Shown: positions 1 to 5,543 of the stretch, one piece after another
Layout of the letters: each line of letters starts with the position of its first letter
How positions within the stretch are numbered: the stretch's first letter is position 1
From: JBDTVS01 sp040007095
GTDB lineage: Bacteria; Acidobacteriota; Vicinamibacteria; Vicinamibacterales; CAVVIG01
Direction: 5' to 3'
DNA: 9,911 nt
Assembly (NCBI GenBank): GCA_040007095.1
Contig: JBDTVS010000173.1
Span: 1-9,911 of the forward strand
Position numbers and translations under genes: made by a program
Notes under the pieces: generated by a model
Databases searched by the model: none
The model's input: only the letters and a program-made list of their open reading frames with translations
What the model was told of the DNA's origin: nothing

Positions 1-189
1 CCGGCCGGGCGACCGTCCCGAGGTTTATCGCGCCAGGGCTGCGCGGCTCCGGCCGGGCGACTGTCCCGAGGTTTATCGCGCCAGGGTCGCGCACCTCCGG
101 CCGGGCGATTGTCGTGCGGTTTGTCGCGCCACGGCCGGGCAGCTCCAGCGGATCGACTGTCTGGCTTCTCGCGCCAAGGCTGAGCAGCG
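1..189. repeat. In-frame tandem repeat, 48-bp unit
   Basis: Copies lie at 1-48, 49-96 and 97-144, with a diverged 45-bp copy at 145-189. The first two copies differ at only a handful of bases, the third at more, and the fourth has lost one codon. The unit is a multiple of three and encodes 16 residues on the minus strand. The array probably continues beyond the left edge. The gradient of identity suggests expansion towards the protein C-terminus. Confidence 0.9.
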
Positions 190-548
190 GCAGCGGGGCG
201 AGCGTCCGCCGGCTTGTCCGACTCGTTCGCCGCCGCCGCACGCGGTCTCGGTCTGTCGTCCCGCTTCTTCGCGCCCTTCTTGAAGCGATCACGCGGATCT
301 TTGTGCGTGCCGCCGGGACGCCAGTCGCGACCGCGCTTCTCTTCTTGGCCGCGCGTTTCGCGTCCGGCGGTCTCGGCCGCCTCTGGTGTGTCCCACAACT
401 TCCCGCGCCCAAACCATTTCAAGAGGACGTCCTTGTTCGTCCGCCGGAGCTGATTCAGCGTCGGTACGAGATCCTCCCGTTCGCGGGCCCGGAAAGCGGT
501 CGGCGCGTTATCGATCAGGATCGTCCAGTACGCGTGGCGAGGCGGCAT
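1..548 (-). CDS. Unrecognised protein with Arg/Pro-rich 16-residue tandem repeats (C-terminus beyond window)
   Basis: An open frame of 182 codons starts at ATG 548-546 and runs off the left edge, so the C-terminus is not seen. I do not recognise a characterised family. The first ~60 residues look like a small folded domain (start MPPRHAYWTILID, later LKWFGRGKLWDTPEAA). A strongly basic, hydrophilic stretch follows (around GRDWRPGGTHKDPRDRFKKG). The visible end is a tandem repeat of about 16 residues (type ARPWRDKPRDSRPAGA). There is no signal peptide or membrane segment, so it is probably cytoplasmic. The Arg/Trp/Pro-rich tail could bind nucleic acid, but that is inference. It starts 30 bp after the stop of the sigma-54 response regulator and is probably co-transcribed with it. 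The ribosome-binding site is weak (AGG a few bases upstream). Codon periodicity and the in-frame repeat length support real coding. Confidence 0.72.
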   Translation of the reverse strand, partial: MPPRHAYWTILIDNAPTAFRAREREDLVPTLNQLRRTNKDVLLKWFGRGKLWDTPEAAETAGRETRGQEEKRGRDWRPGGTHKDPRDRFKKGAKKRDDRPRPRAAAANESDKPADARPAAAAQPWREKPDSRSAGAARPWRDKPHDNRPAGGARPWRDKPRDSRPAGAAQPWRDKPRDGRPA

Positions 549-578
549 GCTACCAGCCTACACCTAACGGAGGCCCCG

Positions 579-1964
579 CTAGACGTTCATCCGTTTCAGC
601 TTCTCGACCAGGGTCGTCCGTTTCATCCCGAGGAGGCTGGCCGCCCGACCTTTGTTGCCGCTGGTCCGTTCGAGCGCCTGCTCGATCAGTTCGCGCTCGA
701 CGCCCGCCACGAATCGTTCGAGGCTCAGGCCCTGTTCCGGCAGCGTCGTCGCCGATCTCGCCGCCGGCTCGACCGCCTGTTGAACCTCCGTCGGCAGGTC
801 CGCCACCTCGATCTGCGATCGACCGGCGCTCAGCGCAAACGCCCGTTCGACCGCATTCTCGAGCTGACGTACGTTGCCTGGCCACGCGTACGCCATGAGC
901 TGCCGAATGGCGTCCTGGGAAGCCGTCACGGATCCACGCGACGGCACCGACGCGGCCGCAAACTTTTCGAGAAAGTGCCGGACGAGCAGCGGAATATCCT
1001 CCTTACGCTCACGAAGCGCCGGCAATTGCACGGGGATGACATTCAACCGATAGAACAGGTCTTCTCGAAACAGTCCCTGCGTCACCATTCTCCCCAGGTC
1101 GCTGTTGGTGGCCGCGATGACGCGCACGTCGACCTTGGTCGTGTGCGTATCCCCGACGCGATCGAACTCGCGTTCCTGGAGCACCCGCAGCAGTTTCATC
1201 TGCAGCCCTGGGCTCATCGTCCCGACTTCGTCGAGAAACAGGGTGCCTTTGTGCGCCTGCTCGAGCCGTCCCTGGCGATTGCCGATGGCCCCGGTAAACG
1301 CCCCGCGCACGTGACCGAAGAGCTCAGCTTCGAGCAGCGTCTCTGGGATCGCGCTGCAGTTGAGCGCCACGAATCGATGCACGCGTCGTGGACTGTTGTG
1401 GTGGATCGCCCGGGCGACGACTTCTTTGCCGGTGCCGGTTTCCCCGGTGATGAGAATCGTGCTGTTTGTCGGCGCGACCGTCTCGAGCAACTGGAACAGA
1501 TGCGACATCGCACGGCCCTTGCCGACGACCCCTTCGAACCGGTATCGCTCTTCGAGTTGCGCACGCAGGTACGCATTCTCCGATCGCAGTCGCCGCTGTT
1601 CCAGAGCCGACTCGAGCACATGAAGCAGTTCGTCGATTTGAAACGGCTTGCTCACGAAATCCCAGGCGCCCCGCTTGATCGCGTCGACGGCGTCCTTCAC
1701 CGTGCCGTACCCGGTGACGACAATGGCGATGATGTCCGGATACCGGGCCACCGCCGCCTCGACCACCGCCGAACCACCGATACCCGGCAAACGCAGATCC
1801 GTGACGATGATGTCGAAGGCGAAGTCGGCGAGCTTGGCAAGCGCCGTCTCCCCGGACTCGGCCTGTTCGACCAGATAGCCACGATCGGTCAGGTGTTCGG
1901 CCACCGCCTCACGCAGCGGCGCCTCGTCTTCGATAAGCAGCAGATGTCTTGGTGTATCAGGCAT
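579..1964 (-). CDS. Sigma-54-dependent response regulator (NtrC family)
   Basis: This 461-residue protein has the full NtrC-type architecture. The receiver domain spans ~7-120, with acidic pocket E12/D13, phospho-acceptor D56 in VTDLRLPG, T84 and K106. A short helical linker follows. The AAA+ domain spans ~145-375, with Walker A GETGTGKE at 174-181, the sigma-54-contacting GAFTGA loop at 221-226, and Walker B ending in D245-E246. A Fis-type HTH lies at ~415-461. Such proteins, once phosphorylated, oligomerise on upstream sites and open sigma-54 promoters. All key residues are present. The start is ATG 1964-1962, just before MPDTPRHLLLIEDE; a GAGG lies further upstream than usual. It is divergent from the small HTH gene and leads the operon with the repeat protein downstream. 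The cognate kinase is not certain: the hybrid kinase or the bare phosphoacceptor protein in this window are candidates. The exact regulon (nitrogen, flagella or other) cannot be told from the sequence. Confidence 0.95.
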   Translation of the reverse strand: MPDTPRHLLLIEDEAPLREAVAEHLTDRGYLVEQAESGETALAKLADFAFDIIVTDLRLPGIGGSAVVEAAVARYPDIIAIVVTGYGTVKDAVDAIKRGAWDFVSKPFQIDELLHVLESALEQRRLRSENAYLRAQLEERYRFEGVVGKGRAMSHLFQLLETVAPTNSTILITGETGTGKEVVARAIHHNSPRRVHRFVALNCSAIPETLLEAELFGHVRGAFTGAIGNRQGRLEQAHKGTLFLDEVGTMSPGLQMKLLRVLQEREFDRVGDTHTTKVDVRVIAATNSDLGRMVTQGLFREDLFYRLNVIPVQLPALRERKEDIPLLVRHFLEKFAAASVPSRGSVTASQDAIRQLMAYAWPGNVRQLENAVERAFALSAGRSQIEVADLPTEVQQAVEPAARSATTLPEQGLSLERFVAGVERELIEQALERTSGNKGRAASLLGMKRTTLVEKLKRMNV

Positions 1965-2030
1965 TTGACAACGCGTGCCTCAAACCGTCGACTGGCAGCG
2001 GCGGAGACGGTCGGCGCAACTCTTCCAAGC

Positions 2031-2044
2031 GCCAATATCTTGAC
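2031..2044. promoter_or_regulatory. 14-bp motif GCCAATATCTTGAC, copy 1
   Basis: This motif lies in the divergent region between the response regulator (minus) and the HTH gene (plus). The identical 14 bases recur at 2732-2745. It is a near-palindrome (GCCAA-4-TTGAC, one mismatched pair), as expected for a dimeric DNA-binding protein. TTGACA at 2040-2045 resembles a -35 box, but no -10 box is visible at 16-18 bp. Confidence 0.4.
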
Positions 2045-2120
2045 ACTGTTCTCGCCTGAGGCCCAGGAGCATCCAAAAACGCTTCTAAACCGATGAAAGG
2101 CCGTGACTGCCCTGCAGCGA

Positions 2121-2145
2121 AGTCAACGACAGTCCGATACAGTCC
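2121..2145. repeat. Three AGTC repeats at exact 10-bp spacing ahead of the HTH gene
   Basis: AGTC occurs at 2121, 2131 and 2141, one DNA turn apart. The last two belong to a longer repeat, ACAGTCC (2129-2135 and 2139-2145). The array ends just before the ribosome-binding site of the HTH gene, so it could be an operator. Excisionase-like proteins often bind short phased direct repeats. The repeats are short and could be chance. Confidence 0.3.
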
Positions 2146-2147
2146 CC

Positions 2148-2153
2148 GGAGGG
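2148..2153 (+). promoter_or_regulatory. Ribosome-binding site GGAGGG that fixes the HTH start
   Basis: A strong Shine-Dalgarno sequence ends 9 nt before GTG 2163. It favours this start over the in-frame GTG at 2103, which would add 20 residues that look unlike the HTH family and would cover the AGTC repeats. Confidence 0.7.
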
Positions 2154-2162
2154 ACGAGCGAC

Positions 2163-2381
2163 GTGGAGCGAAAAACCATCTCGATCATGAAGGCCTGTGA
2201 GCTTGTCGGTGTCAGCCGGCGCACGATCTACAACTGGTTGTCGAGCGGCAAGATCGAATACGTGCGAACGGCGGGCGGATCCGTTCGAATCTTCGTCGAT
2301 ACACTCTGGCGCGATCCCCATCGCGCCGATTCGCCGACGATCGGCACGGTGTGGCAGGGCGACGGTCGGAGTCGGGCCTGA
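2163..2381 (+). CDS. Excisionase-like small DNA-binding protein (MerR-type HTH)
   Basis: A 72-residue protein starting at GTG 2163, chosen because GGAGGG lies 9 nt upstream. The fold is a single winged HTH of the excisionase/HTH_17 type. The helix-turn-helix is at about residues 7-24 (SIMKACELVGVSRRTIYNWL), followed by the wing SSGKIEYVRTAGGSVRIF, which matches the usual pattern in which the wing gives sequence contacts. No catalytic, sensory or dimerisation domain follows; the last ~20 residues look disordered. No integrase or phage gene is nearby, so it is more likely a small transcription regulator than a recombination factor. It is divergent from the sigma-54 regulator and lies 76 bp upstream of the bare phosphoacceptor gene on the same strand. 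That arrangement suggests an operon or shared control, and the phased AGTC repeats upstream may be its own operator. Confidence 0.8.
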   Translation: MERKTISIMKACELVGVSRRTIYNWLSSGKIEYVRTAGGSVRIFVDTLWRDPHRADSPTIGTVWQGDGRSRA

Positions 2382-2397
2382 TCCACGGTCGCCGCGA

Positions 2398-2450
2398 GGC
2401 AGAATCACCTGCGAGCAGACCCAGCGATGAAGTGGCAGAATCACTGCGAG
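2398..2450 (+). repeat. Direct repeat GGCAGAATCAC(C)TGCGAG, two copies 36 bp apart
   Basis: The copies lie at 2398-2415 and 2434-2450 and are identical except for one extra C in the first. Both are in the 76-bp gap between the HTH and phosphoacceptor genes, and the second ends 7 nt before the downstream ATG. They could be a protein-binding site near the start of translation or a small duplication. The GCGAG end of copy 2 sits where a weak ribosome-binding site would be. Confidence 0.5.
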
Positions 2451-2457
2451 CCGTGCC

Positions 2458-2676
2458 ATGGATGAATCTGCGGAGCTGCGTCTTCTTTTCCATCAGCTCA
2501 ATAATCAGTTGGGAATCATCCTCGCGCACGCCGAACTGCTCGAAGCAAGGGCGCTCGACGAACAGAGTCGAGCGCGCGCGGCCCAGGTCGTTGCGAGCAC
2601 GATCGATGCGCTGTCGACCGCCCAGGACATCCGTCGTCACGCCAATCAGCCCGGCACCCCAGCAGGCCAAACCTGA
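2458..2676 (+). CDS. Stand-alone histidine-kinase phosphoacceptor (DHp/HisKA-like) domain protein
   Basis: A 72-residue protein starting at ATG 2458. Residues 7-60 resemble the dimerisation/phosphoacceptor helix pair of histidine kinases. The H-box is LLFHQLNNQLGIILAHAELL, with H12 as the candidate phospho-acceptor and the NN that follows it in many kinases of this type. A charged stretch and a second helix follow (ARAAQVVASTIDALSTAQDI). No ATPase domain follows: the frame stops at 2674-2676 and no N, G1 or G2 box is found downstream. It is therefore not a complete kinase. It could relay phosphate between the hybrid kinase and the response regulator, act as a kinase or regulator decoy, or be a remnant of a larger gene. 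It lies between the HTH gene and the sigma-factor promoter region. No good ribosome-binding site is visible. Assignment rests on the H-box pattern only. Confidence 0.65.
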   Translation: MDESAELRLLFHQLNNQLGIILAHAELLEARALDEQSRARAAQVVASTIDALSTAQDIRRHANQPGTPAGQT

Positions 2677-2708
2677 CGCCCGCGTGATCGACACAATCGC
2701 GTCATCTT

Positions 2709-2749
2709 CTTGACGATTCTCTCGCAACACCGCCAATATCTTGACGATT
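2709..2749. promoter_or_regulatory. Paired CTTGACGATT repeats including copy 2 of the 14-bp motif
   Basis: CTTGACGATT occurs at 2709-2718 and 2740-2749, 31 bp (about three DNA turns) apart. The second copy overlaps GCCAATATCTTGAC at 2732-2745, which is identical to 2031-2044. The spacing puts both on the same DNA face, as expected for cooperative activator sites. They lie 144-184 bp upstream of the sigma-54-like -24 box, a usual distance for enhancer sites of NtrC-type proteins. Confidence 0.4.
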
Positions 2750-2809
2750 TAAGGTCGATCTTTTCGCAGGCTCCCGCCGAATCCCGCTGCCTCATTCCGG
2801 CCGGCACCA

Positions 2810-2842
2810 CGCAATCAAACCCTTTGCAGTCAAGTGATTGCG
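2810..2842. repeat. Inverted repeat CGCAATCA ... TGATTGCG
   Basis: The 8-bp arms at 2810-2817 and 2835-2842 are perfect, with a 17-bp spacer. The same heptamer, GCAATCA, recurs in direct orientation at 2916-2922, just past the candidate sigma-54 promoter. It may be a regulator-binding site between the upstream repeats and the promoter. Confidence 0.4.
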
Positions 2843-2892
2843 AAGAGCCATTTCCCGCGCTACCGACGCCTTGGCACCTGCTGTCTGGCCGT

Positions 2893-2907
2893 TGGTGCTT
2901 CCTTTGC
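2893..2907 (+). promoter_or_regulatory. Candidate sigma-54 (-24/-12) promoter
   Basis: TGGTGCTTCCTTTGC keeps the TGG of the -24 element, the full TTGC of the -12 element and the obligatory 10-nt spacing between GG and GC. It deviates at the CA after TGG. Transcription would start near 2919, about 90 nt before the sigma-factor ATG. An NtrC-family activator is encoded in the same window, which raises plausibility. Confidence 0.42.
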
Positions 2908-3008
2908 GATGTTGTGCAATCACCGGAAGCGCCGGGAAAACGCTGGAAGATGCTGGAAGACCCCGGCAGGTACCGGCAAGCCTGAACGCGTGTGACCAAG
3001 GAGACGTG

Positions 3009-3926
3009 ATGCGAGCCCAGACCGTAGACCCGAGCCAGGACCGCCGGATAGTGGCGGGTCTGCCATTCGTGGAGGCGCTCGCGCGCCGGGTGGCGGCGTC
3101 GATGCCCAACTCCATCGACATCGGCGATCTCGTGCAGGACGGCGTCCTCGGGTTGATCGATGCCGCGAACCGCTTCGACGAGGCCCGCGGGATCAAGTTC
3201 GAGACGTTTGCCGAGCGACGCGTCCGGGGCGCGATGATCGACGCGTTGCGCCGCGATGCATGGCCGCGTGGCGTGCGGCGCCAACGCCGCGAGCTCGAAT
3301 CGGCCCGGGAATCGCTGCGGCGTGAGCTGGGTCACGAGCCCTCGCTCGCCGATCTCGCCGTCCGCGTCGGCAGCGACGAGAAGCGCCTGAGCCGGACGAT
3401 TGTTCGCATCAACACGATCGAGTCGACGTCGCCGCTCGCGATGGGCGAACACGTCAACGAGAGTGCCTTGCCGGCGGCGCTGATGCCGTCGGAGCCCGAC
3501 GCGCCCGACTCCGCCTACGAGAAGCTCGAGATGCGCGATCGGATCCGTGCCGCGATTGAGTCGCTGCCGCGGCGCGAGCAGAACGTCATCGGCCGCTACT
3601 ACTACGGCGAGGCGACGATGAAGCAGATTGGCGCGGAAATTGGTGTGAACGAATCCCGCGTCTCGCAGCTGCACGCCCGCGCCATCCGTCGTTTGCGCGA
3701 CGCGCTCGGGCACATCGGTCCGCAGCATCTCGCGGAGATGCGCAGAGCGCTCGTGACGTTCGCGGCAAGACCGACGATGCTGAAGGCGGAACTGCCGTCG
3801 CCACGGTCGGAAACACGAGCGCCGATGCCGGCGGTGGTGTTGTCGTACAGAGCGCCCAACAAGCGGCGCGCGCCGGCGCCGCTCCGAATCGATCAGCATC
3901 GTCGCCCGGCGGCCGCGGCGCGGTGA
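3009..3926 (+). CDS. FliA/WhiG-type RNA polymerase sigma factor (sigma-28-like) with C-terminal extension
   Basis: A 305-residue sigma-70 family protein. The start is ATG 3009, with AAGGAG ending 5 nt upstream. Region 2 spans ~16-85 (DIGDLVQDGVLGLIDAANRF, then FETFAERRVRGAMIDALR, the group 3/FliA signature). Region 3 spans ~86-160 (RELGHEPSLADLA). Region 4 spans ~180-233, with its HTH in MKQIGAEIGVNESRVSQLHAR. Region 1 is absent, as in FliA, WhiG and SigF/B-type factors. A tail of ~70 residues, rich in Pro, Arg and Ala, follows region 4 (234-305); FliA proteins usually end soon after region 4. Such factors direct flagellar or developmental genes. No flagellar gene or FlgM anti-sigma is in the window, so flagellar function is not shown. 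It is likely driven by the upstream control region and converges on the hybrid kinase gene. Confidence 0.9.
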   Translation: MRAQTVDPSQDRRIVAGLPFVEALARRVAASMPNSIDIGDLVQDGVLGLIDAANRFDEARGIKFETFAERRVRGAMIDALRRDAWPRGVRRQRRELESARESLRRELGHEPSLADLAVRVGSDEKRLSRTIVRINTIESTSPLAMGEHVNESALPAALMPSEPDAPDSAYEKLEMRDRIRAAIESLPRREQNVIGRYYYGEATMKQIGAEIGVNESRVSQLHARAIRRLRDALGHIGPQHLAEMRRALVTFAARPTMLKAELPSPRSETRAPMPAVVLSYRAPNKRRAPAPLRIDQHRRPAAAAR

Positions 3927-3938
3927 GCCCCGAGTGTC

Positions 3939-3970
3939 CCGAATCGGAGATTCATTGACGAATCTTTCGG
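3939..3970. terminator. Bipartite hairpin between convergent genes
   Basis: CCGAA (3939-3943) pairs with TTCGG (3966-3970), and AGATTC (3948-3953) pairs with GAATCT (3960-3965). The loop is 6 nt and a 4-nt bulge lies on one side. The hairpin starts 12 nt after the sigma-factor stop and ends 43 nt beyond the kinase stop on the other strand. It can fold from either transcript. No T-run follows on either strand, so a bidirectional terminator or mRNA end stabiliser is likely but not certain. Confidence 0.45.
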
Positions 3971-4013
3971 AGCGCGGCGTCTGGCTGGCAAGGCGTGAGG
4001 CGCGAGAACCAGG

Positions 4014-5534
4014 CTACGAGAGACTTTCCCGGACCACCCTCAGCAAGTCGGACGATCGGAACGGCTTTGCCAGCCAACGGCACCGGCTGGTGCCCAGGAA
4101 TCGTTCGGCCTCGGTGCCTGCGACGTCGCCGGTCACGAATACGACTCGTGTGAGCAACGCGGGTGCGCGCGTCGCCAGCGCGCGGTAGAACGCCTGGCCG
4201 TCGACGCGCGGCATCTTGAGGTCGCAGATGACGAGATCAAATGTGCGTGCCGCGACCCGCTCGAGGGCCTCGGCGCCGTCCGACGCGCCTTCAACCACAT
4301 AGCCCGCATCCCTGAGCATGTCGGCGACCGCGTTCGCAAGCGCCGCTTCGTCTTCGACGACAAGGATCGACGCGCCGGCGGCACGTTCGACCGGTGCCCG
4401 GGGCGCGGGTGATCCCGGCGGCGAGACCTTGGCGCCCATGACTGGGATGTCGACATAGAACGACGTGCCGGCTCCCGCGCGCGACTCCAGTCGAATACGG
4501 CCGCCGTGCTCCTGCACGATGGCATACGCGACGGTCAGGCCGAGACCGGTCCCCGTGCCCACGTCCTTGGTCGTGAAGAACGGGTCGAAGATCTTCGGCT
4601 GCAAGTCGGTCGGAATTCCCGGCCCATCGTCGTTGATCTCGAGCACCACCGACTCGAGGTCGGCGTCGTGCCAGGTGCGGACGACCAGCGCGCCTCGACC
4701 GTGCGCCGAGAGCATCGCCTGTTCGGCGTTGATGACCAGATTCAGCAGCACCTGCTGCAACTGATAGCCGTCGGCGAACACGCGCGGCAGGCCGTCGGCC
4801 AGCGTGTGGGCGACGGTGATATTAGAGGCACGCTGCTTGTCGGACCGCAGCGCGAGCGTCTCGCGGACCACCTCGTTGATGTCGACCATCGCGCGGGTCG
4901 TCTGACGCTTGCGCGCAAACGTCAGGAGATTGCGGACGATCCTCGCGGCGCGCTCCGACTCGCTGAGAATGGTTTCGAGGCCGCGGCGAACGGATGCATC
5001 GACGGCGGTTTTTTGCGACAGGCGTTCCGCCCAGGTCAGGATGGTGGCGAGCGGGTTGTTCAGCTCATGGGCGACGCCGGAAATCGTCTGTCCGAGCGCC
5101 GCCATCTTCTCTGCCTGGAGGAGCTGCGCAGAAATGTCGCGCGTCTCGTCGTCGAGCTTCTTGCGCTCGCTGACGTCCCGCACCAGCGCTTCGACGCGCA
5201 TCGTCCCGTCGGCGCTGCGCGGGTCGCCGCGTGCCGTGAGCTCGACCCAGACCGCGGTTCGATCCGCGCGCCGCAAGCGGAGCAGATAGTCGGCCACTGA
5301 GCCGTCGGTGGCCAGGCGTTCGAGCAGCGCGTCGCGCGCGTGCGGGTCGACGAACCGATCCACCTCGAACGGGCGTACGTCTTCCTCGTCCGCGTCGCGC
5401 GGATAACCGAAGATCGATTTCAGATGGGGGTTGGCCGCGATTGTCGCGGACCAGGCCGGGTGGAGGGTGCCGATGTAGACACCCTCATGCACCCGCTCGA
5501 AGAGGCGAGCAAACGCCTCCGCGCGTCGCTTCAC
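4014..5534 (-). CDS. PAS-containing hybrid histidine kinase with C-terminal receiver domain
   Basis: A 506-residue cytoplasmic hybrid kinase. A PAS-like sensor domain occupies ~8-124 and ends in the typical VRDVSERKK. A short coiled coil leads to HisKA at ~143-210, with H156 in VAHELNNPL. The HATPase domain spans ~215-365, with N-box N269, G1 box NDDGPGIP at 301-308 and G2 box GTGTGLGL at 326-333. After a Pro-rich linker, a receiver domain spans ~388-506, with E394/D395, phospho-acceptor D438, T468 and K490. All catalytic residues are present. No transmembrane segment is seen, so the signal is probably cytoplasmic or passed from a partner. The receiver has no output domain, so phosphate may go on through a phosphotransfer protein. 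The start is GTG 5534-5532, 9 bp after the stop of the PCYCGC gene and in the same frame. No clear ribosome-binding site is seen, so translational coupling to that gene is likely. Confidence 0.94.
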   Translation of the reverse strand: MKRRAEAFARLFERVHEGVYIGTLHPAWSATIAANPHLKSIFGYPRDADEEDVRPFEVDRFVDPHARDALLERLATDGSVADYLLRLRRADRTAVWVELTARGDPRSADGTMRVEALVRDVSERKKLDDETRDISAQLLQAEKMAALGQTISGVAHELNNPLATILTWAERLSQKTAVDASVRRGLETILSESERAARIVRNLLTFARKRQTTRAMVDINEVVRETLALRSDKQRASNITVAHTLADGLPRVFADGYQLQQVLLNLVINAEQAMLSAHGRGALVVRTWHDADLESVVLEINDDGPGIPTDLQPKIFDPFFTTKDVGTGTGLGLTVAYAIVQEHGGRIRLESRAGAGTSFYVDIPVMGAKVSPPGSPAPRAPVERAAGASILVVEDEAALANAVADMLRDAGYVVEGASDGAEALERVAARTFDLVICDLKMPRVDGQAFYRALATRAPALLTRVVFVTGDVAGTEAERFLGTSRCRWLAKPFRSSDLLRVVRESLS

Positions 5535-5543
5535 GACGGGATA

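Larger units (their letters stand above)
2677..3008 (+). promoter_or_regulatory. 332-bp non-coding control region ahead of the sigma-factor gene
   Basis: No convincing gene is seen here. It holds CTTGACGATT twice (2709-2718 and 2740-2749, 31 bp apart), the second overlapping the shared 14-bp motif. It also holds an inverted repeat CGCAATCA/TGATTGCG (2810-2817/2835-2842), a third TGCAATCA at 2915-2922, and a sigma-54-like promoter at 2893-2907. A leader follows with GCCGGG/CCCGGC arms (2931-2936/2962-2967) and a short GCTGGAAGA tandem repeat (2942-2950 and 2952-2960). It ends with ribosome-binding site AAGGAG at 2998-3003. This density of motifs suggests regulated transcription. Confidence 0.5.

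Noticed and set aside
114..2096. Long plus-strand open frame of 660 codons
   Set aside because: It lies antisense to the clear sigma-54 response regulator and the repeat gene. Its translation is Arg/His-rich without any domain, as expected from a GC-rich shadow frame.
2103..2162. Upstream GTG start for the HTH protein
   Set aside because: No ribosome-binding site is seen there, the extra 20 residues do not look like the family, and GGAGGG fits GTG 2163 well.
2163..2381. Phage or integrative-element excisionase
   Set aside because: No integrase, attachment-site repeat or phage gene is visible, so a chromosomal regulator is simpler.
2433..2447. Sigma-54-like TGGCAGAATCACTGC
   Set aside because: GG-N10-GC spacing fits, but transcription would begin at about 2459, inside the start codon, and the sister repeat at 2398 has the wrong spacing.
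2646..3899. Minus-strand open frame of 417 codons over the sigma-factor gene
   Set aside because: The opposite strand encodes a complete FliA-type sigma factor with a good ribosome-binding site; the minus product has no recognisable domain.
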